A DNA stretch of 64,000 nucleotides from contig AP026544.2 in the NCBI GenBank assembly GCA_026075535.2, forward strand, positions 1,674,001 to 1,738,000, written 5' to 3'. Positions 45,598-55,682 of the stretch are shown one piece after another. The notes under the pieces were generated by a model. That model saw only the letters and a list, made by a program, of their open reading frames with translations. It was not told where the DNA came from and did not search any database. Position numbers and translations under genes: made by a program. Each line of letters begins with the position of its first letter. The first letter of the stretch is position 1. Source of the DNA: Tricholoma matsutake. Its lineage: Eukaryota > Basidiomycota > Agaricomycetes > Agaricales > Tricholomataceae.

Positions 45598-46593
45598 TTG
45601 GACAACTCTGTGGTGACTAACAAGTCTGCATCTTCCAATCTTGCTGCATCAATGTATGCTGGGATCAAGCCCTTTCAAGATGGTGTCCCAATGGCCCAAT
45701 ACCTTACTGCACAAGCTGTGGACACAGTCCATAACCTATCATTTGTGGATACCATCCATGCCACATCTTTGATACACTATGACATAACCCTGCTTCTTGT
45801 TCAGCATTATCTGAATGATGTATGGCTAACTCCCAAATCACAGCCCTGGTGTTTTGTATACAAATCTGTGTTGATTATTGCACCTGCCAACTTTTTCCAC
45901 ATTATTCACAGATTAATCACTGTTGATAATTTTATTTGCTTTCAACTACCTTGGGAGCATTTGCATATAGACATTCCGGCTGCCTTCAAATGGCTCCTGT
46001 TTACACAGCATTTCTCACAAAATGGTGTGAAAAAGTGTGTGCTCAGGATTGTCAGGCAACAGATGCAGAATGTAATGAAAAAACATGACTATTACTGCAC
46101 TAGGCTTACATGCTTACAAGTCAAGACAAGAAGCATCTATAGGCATCTAAAACACACCAAACAACAAAACAAACAATTGAGACTGCTGCTTGCATGGCAC
46201 AGTGTCATGACTTCTGATAATGCTAATCTATTTGGTTGGGTCTTTTCTTTCATGAAAGTATCCAAGGCTTGTGGCTATACAAGGTTGAAGACAAGATGGC
46301 AGCTTGTGCAGACATACTGGTCAAGATTGTCAACTGCCCAAACATCAGCTCTCCAGCCACCTGCTGACAGAATAGTCCTAACTGGTGGTGGCAGACCAGC
46401 TGTATTCCCAGGCAGAACACTGGAGACATATAGCATAGCAGGATGTAAGGCTGAATGGGGTGGTGGATTTCATTTTGTTGACCATGTTGATAGCACAGGA
46501 CTCTGTACATATCCTCTGTCAGCAGGATTTGTTCATGTAAACTTGCTGTTGCAACAGTTGGTACCATTACTTTCCAATAAAAAGATAGCCTAA
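45598..46593 (+). CDS. Orphan ORF of ~330 residues upstream of the Helitron fragment
   Basis: This frame is open and unusually long for the region, with no internal break. The start is uncertain because no upstream ATG is favoured; an internal ATG lies at 45652 (MYAGIKPFQDGVPM). It has LLLVQHYLNDVWLTPKSQPW, a basic middle (QMQNVMKKHDYYC, KTRSIYRHLKHTKQQNKQLR) and a C-terminal VLTGGGRPAVFPG. No domain is recognised. It ends 18 bases before the Helitron-like frame on the same strand, so it could be an N-terminal exon of that gene or an unrelated neighbour. Lack of breaks next to a decayed gene is noteworthy. Confidence 0.45.
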   Translation: MDNSVVTNKSASSNLAASMYAGIKPFQDGVPMAQYLTAQAVDTVHNLSFVDTIHATSLIHYDITLLLVQHYLNDVWLTPKSQPWCFVYKSVLIIAPANFFHIIHRLITVDNFICFQLPWEHLHIDIPAAFKWLLFTQHFSQNGVKKCVLRIVRQQMQNVMKKHDYYCTRLTCLQVKTRSIYRHLKHTKQQNKQLRLLLAWHSVMTSDNANLFGWVFSFMKVSKACGYTRLKTRWQLVQTYWSRLSTAQTSALQPPADRIVLTGGGRPAVFPGRTLETYSIAGCKAEWGGGFHFVDHVDSTGLCTYPLSAGFVHVNLLLQQLVPLLSNKKIA

Positions 46594-46611
46594 GTTGGGA
46601 GAATTCACAAT

Positions 46612-48570
46612 ATGAAACTGGGCTCTTGTGACTCTAAGGCAGATCTTTGTCAGAAATTTGACCCCCATAACTGTGTGGCCTGTAATTTATACTGTTCTGT
46701 TTTTAAGCCAGTGATCACCTATGACAATAAACTGCCCAAGAGCCCACTGGCAGAATTAGCACAGGAACTAAAAAATTTATACTGTGAAGGAGAAATTCCT
46801 CAACAAGAAACAGTGTTTCCCCCCCCCACCTATCAAAACTAAGGAGATCCACCAAGTCATTAGTAACTTTTGCAGTGAATCACAACCTTCTGTATTACAA
46901 GAGTCTGGGTGTGCTGTTTGTGCCAAAATAGTTCCCTGCACACAACTGTCACAACTAAATGCTGTGAAAAATCTTCTACATGTATTGGAAGTCAAAGGCA
47001 TAACAAGAAAGGAACAGCAAAAGCCTACAGACCCAATTGAAGAGTGTAAAGGCCCTGTATTGAACAGACATTCTAATCGAATATGTGACAACTGCAGGCA
47101 GCACTTGCATGGCAACAAGATTCCCCAAAATGCTCTTGCTAAAGGCTTATGGATTGGTGATTGTTCACCACAGCTGTCAGGACTACAATTCGTAGAGAAG
47201 TTGTTGATACAATGAGTGCGAGTAAATGGCTGCTTTGTACGAGTGGTTTCATCTGGCCTTAGAAAGATGGTCTCCCATGTGATTGCATTTGAGTCCCCCA
47301 TGCCAAAAGTCTATAATATGTAGTGTTGAAGGGTCCAGTCCATAGGACCGAAAAAAAGACCGAAATTGGACTGAATTGGACTGGAAAAGACCGGACCAGT
47401 GGTCTATTTATGGACCGGGCTTTGGCAGTTCAGTTAGCAGTCTTTCCATTTTGAAAAATGTTGTAAACCTGAAGAAAACCGGTCTAAACCGGTTAGAACC
47501 CGTTCTATCGTGGGAACATATATTGGACCATGTTCCCATATGAAATCCGGCGAATTCAACCTCTGGTTCATAAAAAATGGTTAAGAATTGAGCAAGATAT
47601 AACCAAATCTATTTTTGTATGAGTATTTTGTTGTATCAGATTGATTTTCATTTCATCTTACTCATATGTTGATCATTTGCTTGATTCTATTAATGATCAT
47701 AAAACTAACATGTATAATAATACTCCCACCATTTGTCAATGCATGCTATGCATCACATAATTTATGGTTGTCACATTACATTTCTTGGTGTTCAGCATGA
47801 GTCATTCAGTAGATGTATTTTTTTATTGATCATAGCCAAGTCAAATCTTGATGAAATGTCCTAAAAAAGTTAGACCAAATGATGGAGAATTACAATGTAT
47901 ATCCATCTGTACAGTGGCTATAAGGTCCGGGTAATATTTGCTAAGATATATATGGGTTATATTAATACAACACATTTCATGACAAAACATCGGTCTGAAC
48001 CAGTCTTAACCAGTCTTTTTCGGTCTTTTAACCGGAAAGGACCGGTCCTAGGTGGTCCAGTTTGGCTCTAGCAGTATCTGGGTCGGTCCTGGACTGGTTT
48101 ATGTTGCAGTCTTTATGTTTTTGGGTCAAAAAACCGAACTGGACTGGACCCTTAAACACTATTAATATGCTGCCCCCCCCCCAAAAGAAGACTTGGATGA
48201 TGTACTAGCAGTCCTATTTACTGGCCCTTGTAAGCCATCAGAAAAAGACATCAGAAGGACTCCCTTGTTGGTAAGAAGAAAGGAAGTTGCAAATGCTCTA
48301 GAATGGCTGAAGCTAAACCACAGTGATTATGCTGAGCTGACTATATCATATCTCCAGTGACAATAGAATATAAGCAGTCTTCATCAAACAAGGTGCCAGA
48401 AGCTACAAGTGTCTTTGATCTCACTCCTGATGATGGAGTACAAGATGGAGACTGTCCTTTTGTGGTTCATGGAATTACTGGTGAAAAACTTATGACTAAA
48501 ACTGTTGCTGCCCACAAGGGCATTGCACTTCAACATTGGAACAATAAAGGAGTACTTTACACTCCCCCAC
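46612..48570 (+). pseudogene. Helitron-like RepHel N-terminal fragment (DUF6570 region), interrupted
   Basis: The N-terminal pieces are FDPHNCVACNLYCSVFKP, then after a one-base excess in a C-run (46819-46827) IKTKEIHQVISNFCSESQP, CAVCAKIVPCTQLSQLNAVK, ICDNCRQHLHGNKIPQNALA, KGLWIGDCSPQLSGLQFVEK, RVRVNGCFVRVVSSGLRKM, ESPMPKVYNM. A hAT-like MITE (47321-48161) splits it here, and LPPPKEDLDDVLAVLFTGPC, VRRKEVANALEWLKLNHSDY, KVPEATSVFDLTPDDG and CPFVVHGITGEKL follow. This order is that of the DUF6570 segment before the helicase-like domain in basidiomycete Helitrons. A small deletion lies near 48350. The HUH Rep and the helicase are absent: sequence stops near 48570. Confidence 0.88.
47321..48161. 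mobile_element. hAT-like MITE, 841 bp, with 8-bp target-site duplication
   Basis: It starts TAGTGTTGAAGGGTCCAGTC and its end, reverse-complemented, reads TAGTGTTTAAGGGTCCAGTC, a near-perfect terminal inverted repeat. It is flanked by ATAATATG (47313-47320) and TTAATATG (48162-48169), an 8-base duplication with one difference. The Helitron reading frame runs straight across once the element is ignored (KVYNM then LPPP). The inside has repeated CCGGTC / AACCGGT words near both ends and no ORF. 8-base duplications and a TAGNG-type terminus are hallmarks of the hAT superfamily. Confidence 0.88.
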
Positions 48571-48577
48571 CTATTCT

Positions 48578-48800
48578 GGTTGGATTCCAGTTTGTCTGGC
48601 TGGAATTTCTGGAATTTCTGGAATCCAGTGGAATTTTTTTTGTATGTAGTTTTCCCTATGCAGCATAATTCCAGTCGGAATAAAGATCCAATTTACACCC
48701 AGAATCCCTGGAATCTGACCGGACTCATTACAACTGGATTCACCAGAGTCACCCGGATGCATGACCAACTGCACAACTGGACAAACTGGACAGCACATGC
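48578..48800. mobile_element. Short repeat element rich in GGAATCC/CTGGAAT words
   Basis: Helitron similarity ends where this starts (TGGATTCCAGTTTGTCTGG). The far end, reverse-complemented, reads TCCAGTTTGTCCAGTTG, so TCCAGTTTGTC is a likely inverted terminal word. The interior has CTGGAATTTCTGGAATTTCT. A relative with the same vocabulary (ACTGGAATCCACTGGAATCC, CCAGAATAACTGGA) is at 54297-54450. Probably a small non-autonomous element. Limits are approximate. Confidence 0.45.
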
Positions 48801-49086
48801 TTTACCAAATCAAAGTTTCACATCCAACAAGAATCAAACACTCGACCATGGGTTGAGCCATAAATAGAACAGCACACTTAACCACTTAGCTACCAAGTCA
48901 TTCTCTTTACCCAACATTTGACACTTTTATTACCCAATTAAGGTGCATGGTAACAAATCATCATCAGTAATAGCACATCACAGCTGTGTGATGTGTCATC
49001 ACAAGTGCTCTCACACACAACCACACCACAGTAACCCAACACCAACACATCGCGACCCCATCCACCAACCCCCCCCATCAAAAACC

Positions 49087-50285
49087 ATGTCAACCACCCA
49101 TGCCAACAAATGCAACAAGGGATCCAGCCCATCGCCATCGAAATCCCTGCCCAAATTGGGATTGCGAACCCACAAACGTGCCATATCAGCACTCGAAAAG
49201 GACAGCTCAAAGAAAGTGAAGCGAGATGAGGAGAAGGAAGAAGAGGAACGGTCTGGGAAGGGGAAAGGTAGCAAAAGGTAAGTAACCCAGCTCTTCTACC
49301 CAGCCATTATGGTACTAACATTCTGTTCCTTTTTACAGGACCTCGAAAAAAGGCTCGAAAGGACAGGGTGTGGTTTTGGCCACCCCTTTAAGGTATGTTT
49401 CTTTTTTATCATCATTATGGTATACTAACATGCTATTCCTTTTACAGGACCTCGAAAAGAGGCTCGAAAGGACAGGGTGTGGCTTTGGCTGCCCCTTTAA
49501 GGTATGTTTCTTCTTTATTAATATCTTTTCTCATTCTTTTTTTCTTTCATAGAGCTGAACTCGCTCTCGAAGCGAGCAGAGTTTCTGTTGCCCCCCCCAA
49601 ACATGCTCAAGCGGCCAAGGTGAGTTTCCTGCCCCCTCCTCCTGGTCAGGGTGGCGCTGGTCGACCCCGAGCCCTGCAGGCCCCATCCAGTGACAGTGAG
49701 GAGAGCAAAGAGGAGACCAGCGACAAATCCAGCAACAACAATGGCACTGATGACAGCTCGAGCCACAGGGAGCCTGCAGCCGACAACAACAATGACAGGG
49801 AGGCCGACAACAAGGACAACGGCAAGGCTGACAACGGGAACAATGGCAAGCCCACCAATGACACCAACAACGACACCAATGCCAACACTGACAATGGGGA
49901 GTGCCAGGACAACAATGACAACAATGGCAATGGGGAGCGCCAGGACGACAATGATGAGGAGGCCCAGTGCGACAACGATGAGGAGGCCCAGGACAACAAT
50001 GATGAGGAGGCCCAGGACAACAACGTGAACACCAATGATGACGCCAGCCACGGGGAGGGCTGGGGTGACAACCACAACAGAGGCCCCAAACCCTGCAATG
50101 ACACCACCAACGACAATGCCAACGATGGGGTCAACACCACCAACACCAGCAGCAGGAAGGCCACAGATGACAATGCTGGCGCCAATGCCAATGATGGGGG
50201 TACTAAAACCACTAGCAAGCCCCCATTTTCTTTTTCTTTTACTGGTTACATCCTGACCATCCCCTGTCTCTGTAGTAGCCCTTAG
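49087..50285 (+). CDS. Gene F: Lys-rich/Asn-Asp-rich protein with duplicated exon
   Basis: ATG 49087 is preferred over upstream non-ATG codons. The exons are 49087-49277 (MSTTHANKCNKGSSPSPSKS, basic), 49339-49392, 49448-49501 and 49553 onward, with GT-AG introns. All junctions are phase 2, and the reading KR-TSKKGSKGQGVVLATPL-RTSKRGSKGQGVALAAPL-RAELALEASR continues without a stop. Exons 2 and 3 are tandem duplicates. Exon 4 encodes a low-complexity acidic region (DNNNDREADNKDNGK, repeated DNDEEAQ) to TAG 50283-50285. It may be spliced further into 50538-51878. No domain is recognised. A basic N-terminus plus acidic tail suits a nuclear protein, which is only inference. Confidence 0.6.
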
Positions 50286-50537
50286 ATCCAAAGGTATTTT
50301 AATTTGTTGTAGTTGTAATTTAAAATCTAGAATTAGTATTAGATCATTTACTGGGTGGCTCCTCGATGGGTGACACAGGTAATGAAAAAATAATATTACT
50401 TGGTCTTTTTAATATATCATTGTAGTTGTTCCTGGTGCAACATCCATGGTCCGAGCCAAAGGGTTTCAAGATCCAGGTAGGAGGTCTTTACTTTTGCTTT
50501 TGCTTTTTAGCATTGTAAAACATCCATAGATGTTCAG

Positions 50538-51878
50538 ATGACTAGTCCATCATCCAGTCCACCACCTGCTCTCCTTGGATCATCCTGCACTACTGGTGGA
50601 CATATGCATGGACATGCCACTGGGAATGTCTTCAATTTTGCTGATGCAGGTGATGACAGCAATCTCAAGACTCCAGTTTTGAGGATGGGCAGAGTACATA
50701 TTTATAACTCACTAGTTGATTCTATCGAAGTCAAGCCATTCCAGATTCTCAAAGTCGATGTTCAGTTTTCTATGGCACCCATCCTCAAATCTATTGCTGC
50801 AAAGTGGTCTCCAATTGAAAGTATGGAGCCTTCATGCATACCTATTATTGTTTATAATAATCCCATGATAGAAACCAACCCTCAAATATCTGTTTATGAA
50901 CAAGGAGAGTGGACTGACAAAGGCCGATATGAGGCTGCAGTATCATTTGATGAAGACATTGAATGGATTAAGAGAAAGAAAGACTATATTCTTCCAGTCT
51001 GTTATGTGAGACACTTTTACAGTCTCCATCAAGATTACTTGATGTTTATTTCACATAAGGAACAACAACCCACATTCCTTCCTGCATTATCTGTCTTGAC
51101 TCCAGTTGGTTCTACTAGTACTGCCCCACCTGAGACTCGCATGTCTACACCTCTTTCTGTCACTGGCTCTCCATTCAAAGACAAGATGGTTGCTTCTCTC
51201 AGTATTCCAGTTGAGTTAACCGATCACAAGGATGTAAATTTGGGTTATGCATGGCAGAAGTACTAGGCATGGTTGGTGGCTTTCAAGACCTGCGATATGT
51301 TATGGGAGACTGGAAAGTTGAAAGAAGTTTTTGATCGGAAGCCAACACATGAAGATATCATCAGCATTTTCAAGGGAAAATCACAGTGGCACTTGATGTA
51401 TAGCAAGGCTTTTCCAAAGCTTTCTGGTTATCCTACAATGGTGTCTTGGCTTGAGGACAGTGACGACAAGCTCTCGGATATTGAGTTGTGGGGAATATTG
51501 AAACCTGCATATGCATTTTCTGATCTTCTGGAATGGCTGGCAAATGGGGGAGAGGGTTTGACAAAGGGAGAGACAGAGGCAGGATCTGACATGGGAGAAA
51601 CTCAGAAAGGAAAAGGAAAAGGAAAAGGAAAAGGAAAAGGAAAAGGAAAAGGAAAAGGAAAAGGAAAAGGAAAAGGAAAAGGAAAAGGAAAAGGAAAAGG
51701 AAAAGGAAAAGGAAAAGGAAAAGGAAAAGGAAAAGGAAAAGGAAAAGGAAAAGGAAAGGGGGAAGGGAAGGAAAAGGGGAAGGGGAAGGAAAAGGAAAAG
51801 GAGAAAGAGAAAGAGAAGGGAAAAGGCAAAGCAAAAGAAGTAACTGGCAGAAAAAAGCAGAAGTCTAAGGCTGTGTAA
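50538..51878 (+). pseudogene. Gene F 3' part or separate gene with (Lys-Gly)n repeat; one internal stop
   Basis: An acceptor (TTCAG) precedes ATG 50538. A small exon at 50427-50477 (LFLVQHPWSEPKGF in phase 0) could link it to gene F. The protein has TPVLRMGRVHIYNSLVDSIE, PIIVYNNPMIETNPQISVYE, YEAAVSFDEDIEWIKRKKD and, after TAG 51264-51266 (AWQKY-stop-AWLVAFKTCD), HEDIISIFKGKSQWHLMYSK, then the (KG)n tract and a basic end. The stop is one base away from CAG (C to T). No domain is recognised. It lies just upstream of, and on the same strand as, the CxC5/CxC6 KDZ-clan gene. Confidence 0.5.
51609..51752 (+). repeat. (GGAAAA)24 hexanucleotide microsatellite inside a coding frame
   Basis: Exactly 24 uninterrupted GGAAAA units (144 bases), followed by degenerating GGAAAGGGG / GAAAAGG units to about 51830. 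In the gene's frame it encodes alternating Lys-Gly. On the opposite strand it gives Phe-Ser/Phe-Pro frames that are not genes. The perfect tract implies recent expansion. Confidence 0.95.
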
Positions 51879-51954
51879 GTAGATACAATGGACCAATCCA
51901 ATCATGTTATAGTTCTAAGTGCCCTTTTTTAGTAACCCCAATTGCCCAAATGCA

Positions 51955-54237
51955 ATGCTCTGGCTGTTTTCAAGTCTTTGCTGTCTACCTTTGCCATTGT
52001 GGATTTTGCTGGGTCTTAGTTTTTTGCCCACAGCTGCTGCATTGTCAGAATTCAGCCCATTTCCAGAATTGACTTTCCTTTCACTCAGTCAATTCATCCA
52101 GAAAAACTTCCCAGATGACATCTCACTCTCAACAGTTTTATTACTGTTGTTTACAATGACTGAAAATCCCGATCTTCTCAGTTTACGTGCAAGACAACAG
52201 TATTTGCTTGCAAAAGGAGAAAACATATCTACCATCAACAGTTGGATCAAAAGCTTGTCACGGGCAGTACATGCAAAAGTGAACAACAGTGTATCCCTAT
52301 TGCATGAATCTGACCAGTATGAAGGCATTTCTGAAAACCACATTGTCAGCAACATTGCAACCAAACTTGATGAATTGGCATGGCACTTGGGCCTCATCAA
52401 ATACAACAAAAAGGGCCATCTAAAGACTGCTCTCAAGCCAATATTATATACAGCAATTGACGCTGTGCATATCATTTGTCCTCAATCATATCAATGTGTC
52501 ACAAGTGGATGTGGATTTCGGTCTCTGGTTCAGACACCCAAACAAAGAGACATTCCCCTGGTAACACTTGTGAAGAATAATACCACTCACAAGGATGTTC
52601 CAGTTCTTACTGGAAGATGCCCCAATTGCATGACATTATATAGTGCCGATCATGAGCGCACTCCAGAAATCAATGAAGAGAACCAGTTCACCAGCTTGTA
52701 TTTGAATTCTGCTAAATTCCTCAAAGTTGGTCAAAGTGTATGGGTTGATCGGGTTTTCTCAAATGCTGTTGTGAATGCCATGTACAGCTTTCATGCTTCA
52801 GCCTCATCATACATGGAATTCTGGAACAATTCTTTTGGAAAAACACAGCAACATGGGTTTCATTGGATGTCACATCATCAAATATGGCAGGCCTTTGTTC
52901 AAGAGTCCATCCACACCATTGCTGGTTCTGCTGATACAGAGCTGTCAGTTCAGGATAATCTTGCAATTGGTGAAATTACAAAAGAAGCTTTCTCAATTCT
53001 TGGTGAAAATGGAGTTATCAGAGCTGCAGATCAACATGCTTGTTCAGAATGCACTCATGACTACATTGCAACAACTGCTGATACTGCTCCAACTGCTCTT
53101 TCTGCTGCTGTGGTTGGAGTTGATGAGGTTGAACAATCCTCTCCACAACCTGCCGATTCCAGTTCTTCATCATCTTCTGGTTCAACATCTGCATCCACCT
53201 CTGAAGATGGCATGGACATTGACAAAGCACCAGTAAAGATGGTAGTTGTTGATGGAACATGCTTTGGGCCAAAGCACTGTGCTTATGAAAACTGTGCAGA
53301 TGATCTCATAAACTATCGTGGTGCCATCTTTTGTGCAATACATGAACAAGCCCATGGTGCAAAATGCCGTGTTCACAACTGTGACAATGAAAAAATCAGA
53401 GCAACACAAGCATGTCAACAGCATCAGCCACAATGGAAGAAATACATTGCTCAACACAAAAGACAATCTGCACCTGGTTTCCGAAGAATTACACAAAGGC
53501 CAGCTGAAAACCTGCCATGGATTTCAAGAAATGAGCAAACTGAACAACCACATGATGAACCAATGGAGGAAACAGAGCACAAAAATTATTTCAGTGCTCC
53601 TAGCTTTTACTGTGTTGAAACAATATGTGCACCATGTGGTGTTGTGGTTGCCTGGGCAAATTTTCCAAAGGCTGAATCACCAACCAATATTTTGGCATTT
53701 TTGGAGAAGGTTTTTCATACTGAAGAGTCCAGACCAGATTACATTTGCATTGATAAAGCATGTCTGGTACTTCGAACTGCGCTCAGGAATGGATCATGGG
53801 AAAGGCCATGGGAAATGACAACATGATTTATTGTTGATGCTTATCATTACATCAACCACCAAGATGATGATGAACTTTGCAAGAAATGGTGTAATCCTGC
53901 ACCAGCAGATGGCTCTGCACCTAATCTGGTTGTTGAAGCCAAAGATAAACAAGGCAAATCTTGTTTCAGATGTGCATTCAACACACAGGCAAGCTTTTAT
54001 ACTTGTTTCATGTAACAATAATACTGACTAACATGCAACAATCAGGCTTGTGAACAGTTAAATGCATGGATGGGAGGATATGAATCAACGTTGAAGAAAA
54101 TGACAGCTGGTAACTTCAACTGGTTTCTGCATAGCATGCTATTTTATCATACTAGACATGTTATTGCAAAACAAGAGGAAAAGGCAAGTAAGGCAAACAA
54201 TAGTGATAGTGATAGTGATAGTGATGATGACATGTAA
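51955..54237 (+). pseudogene. KDZ-clan gene with CxC5- and CxC6-like clusters; single internal TGA
   Basis: ATG 51955 is chosen over upstream non-ATG codons. Residues ~1-150 are hydrophobic then helical. A CxC5-like cluster lies at residues ~175-225 (CPQSYQCVTSGCGFRSL, GRCPNCMTLY). A Ser-rich linker precedes a CxC6-like cluster at ~435-490 (CFGPKHCAYENCADD, CAIHEQAHGAKCRVHNC, ACQQHQPQW). The C-terminal RNase H-like part has FYCVETICAPCGVVVAWANF, then IDKACLVLRTAL. TGA 53824-53826 stands before FIVDAYHYINHQ, CKKWCNPAPADGS and PNLVVEA. A GC-AG intron (53989-54045) leads to the last exon, ending TAA 54235-54237 after an Asp-Ser run. Apart from the TGA (one step from CGA) it is intact. Confidence 0.8.
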
Positions 54238-54289
54238 CAATTCTGTCTATGTTCAATGTTATTTATATGGATACATTTCTAAAACCAGG

Positions 54290-54455
54290 TTAGTCTATTA
54301 TACCAGATTCCACCAGAGTCCACTGGAATCCACTGGAATCCACTGGACTCTGGTCGGACTCCAGTTATTCCGGTTAGTCCAACTGGAATCTGACCAGAAT
54401 AACTGGAATAACTGGAGTCCGACCAGAATAACCAGAGTCCGACCAATGATAGGTC
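54290..54455. repeat. Short repeat element related to 48578-48800
   Basis: Built of ACTGGAATCC, GGACTCCAG, GACCAGAATAACTGGA and GAGTCCGACC words in both orientations, so the segment is partly self-complementary (about 54345-54400 against 54395-54445). No gene. It begins 50 bases after the KDZ-clan gene. Confidence 0.5.
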
Positions 54456-55682
54456 GTCTTCTCAGCTCAAGGACCAATTCAACACTTTAGCATCATTTTA
54501 ATCACATCAGCTAACTCCTACGACGTCCCAGACGCAGCGCGACACACTCTATCGATCGCAATATCATATCGACCGCATTGAAACATCACCAGCGACATTG
54601 ATAGTATCAAAAGACCACATCGCACAACCTTAGGACTACCCCAAAAGTCCCTAAGATTCCCCTACACGACCACCAAACATCCCCGACCAACTTTGAACAA
54701 GCCACAACCGTGATCGAGCATTGTCGAGCATTGTCGAGTGTCATCAATCAATATTGAGAAACTACAATTGATATTGAGAAACTACGATCGATATCAAGAA
54801 ACTATGAGCAACATCGGGTGCCGCCTTCATTATCTAAATGGTGGAAGACCATGCACTAGGACGTATTCCAACTTGTGCTCAAACCTGCTGATCATAGGTC
54901 AGCCTCGTTCCAAGTCCCTATCGTGCACAGAACCCGCTGGATGCATTATTGCGAGACTTAGTGCAGTTTATACACAAAGGACAGTCTCTTTTAGTTCTTT
55001 CCTTTTATTACTCTTTCATCATATGATATATATATCTTTCTTGTTCAGATTCCAGTCTCCTTTATGGCCTTGTGCCTTAACTCATATCTTTTGCCTCATG
55101 TTCTACACATGTTTCTCATTCCATTTTAGGAAGTTTCTTTAAAACATATAAAACTCTGTAGTATCTACTTGGAAATAACAAGAAATTGTCTTCACATATC
55201 GTCTCGTATACAGTTCTAAGCATCTGATCAGCTTTCTAAAAACAATCTAAGTCTCTGCAGGTTTTCTCGATTGATGAGAAACCTCTGCAATTGTTGCATC
55301 CTCGATCCTCCCTCGATTCTCTCATCATTAGTTCTAGCAACCCTTCCAACACTTCATAGCAGTTTGCCGCACCCTTCATATACCATCGACCTATCGAAAG
55401 GTCCCCATAATTCACATATTGACCATCGACAATAAAACTCGTTCGCCGTCGATCTCGTCGATCGCCCTCGATATCAATTGATACTCAATCGGACCACGAC
55501 AAATGCCTTTGTCTCACATAACACTACCTTCGCAACTAGTGTTAACTAGTAATCTTCTCAGAGGTTTGACCACGAACTTTCGGAACGTCTCGCAACCCTC
55601 CTCTGACTCATCGCAAACATCATTGATTGCCTCATCGGCAGTTCTGGTGGTTTTCCCAGGTTGAGCATCATCACTGGCATAG
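54456..55682. other. Non-coding stretch before the Copia remnant
   Basis: Contains repeated TTGTCGAGCA, ATATTGAGAAACTAC and GATATC(A)AGAAACTA units at about 54708-54805, a pyrimidine-rich stretch at 54980-55130 and CGATCTCGTCGAT-rich sequence at 55430-55500. It may include a Copia LTR and leader, but no second copy is available to define it. Short open frames here are not convincing. Confidence 0.35.

Noticed and set aside
49518..50291. Long minus-strand frame rich in Val/Ile/Gly opposite gene F
   Set aside because: It mirrors the GACAAC-type low-complexity coding repeat on the + strand; the plus-strand exon structure explains the region better.
51381..51905. Minus-strand Phe/Ser/Pro/Leu open frames opposite the (KG)n tract
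   Set aside because: They are the antisense of the GGAAAA microsatellite and have no independent support.
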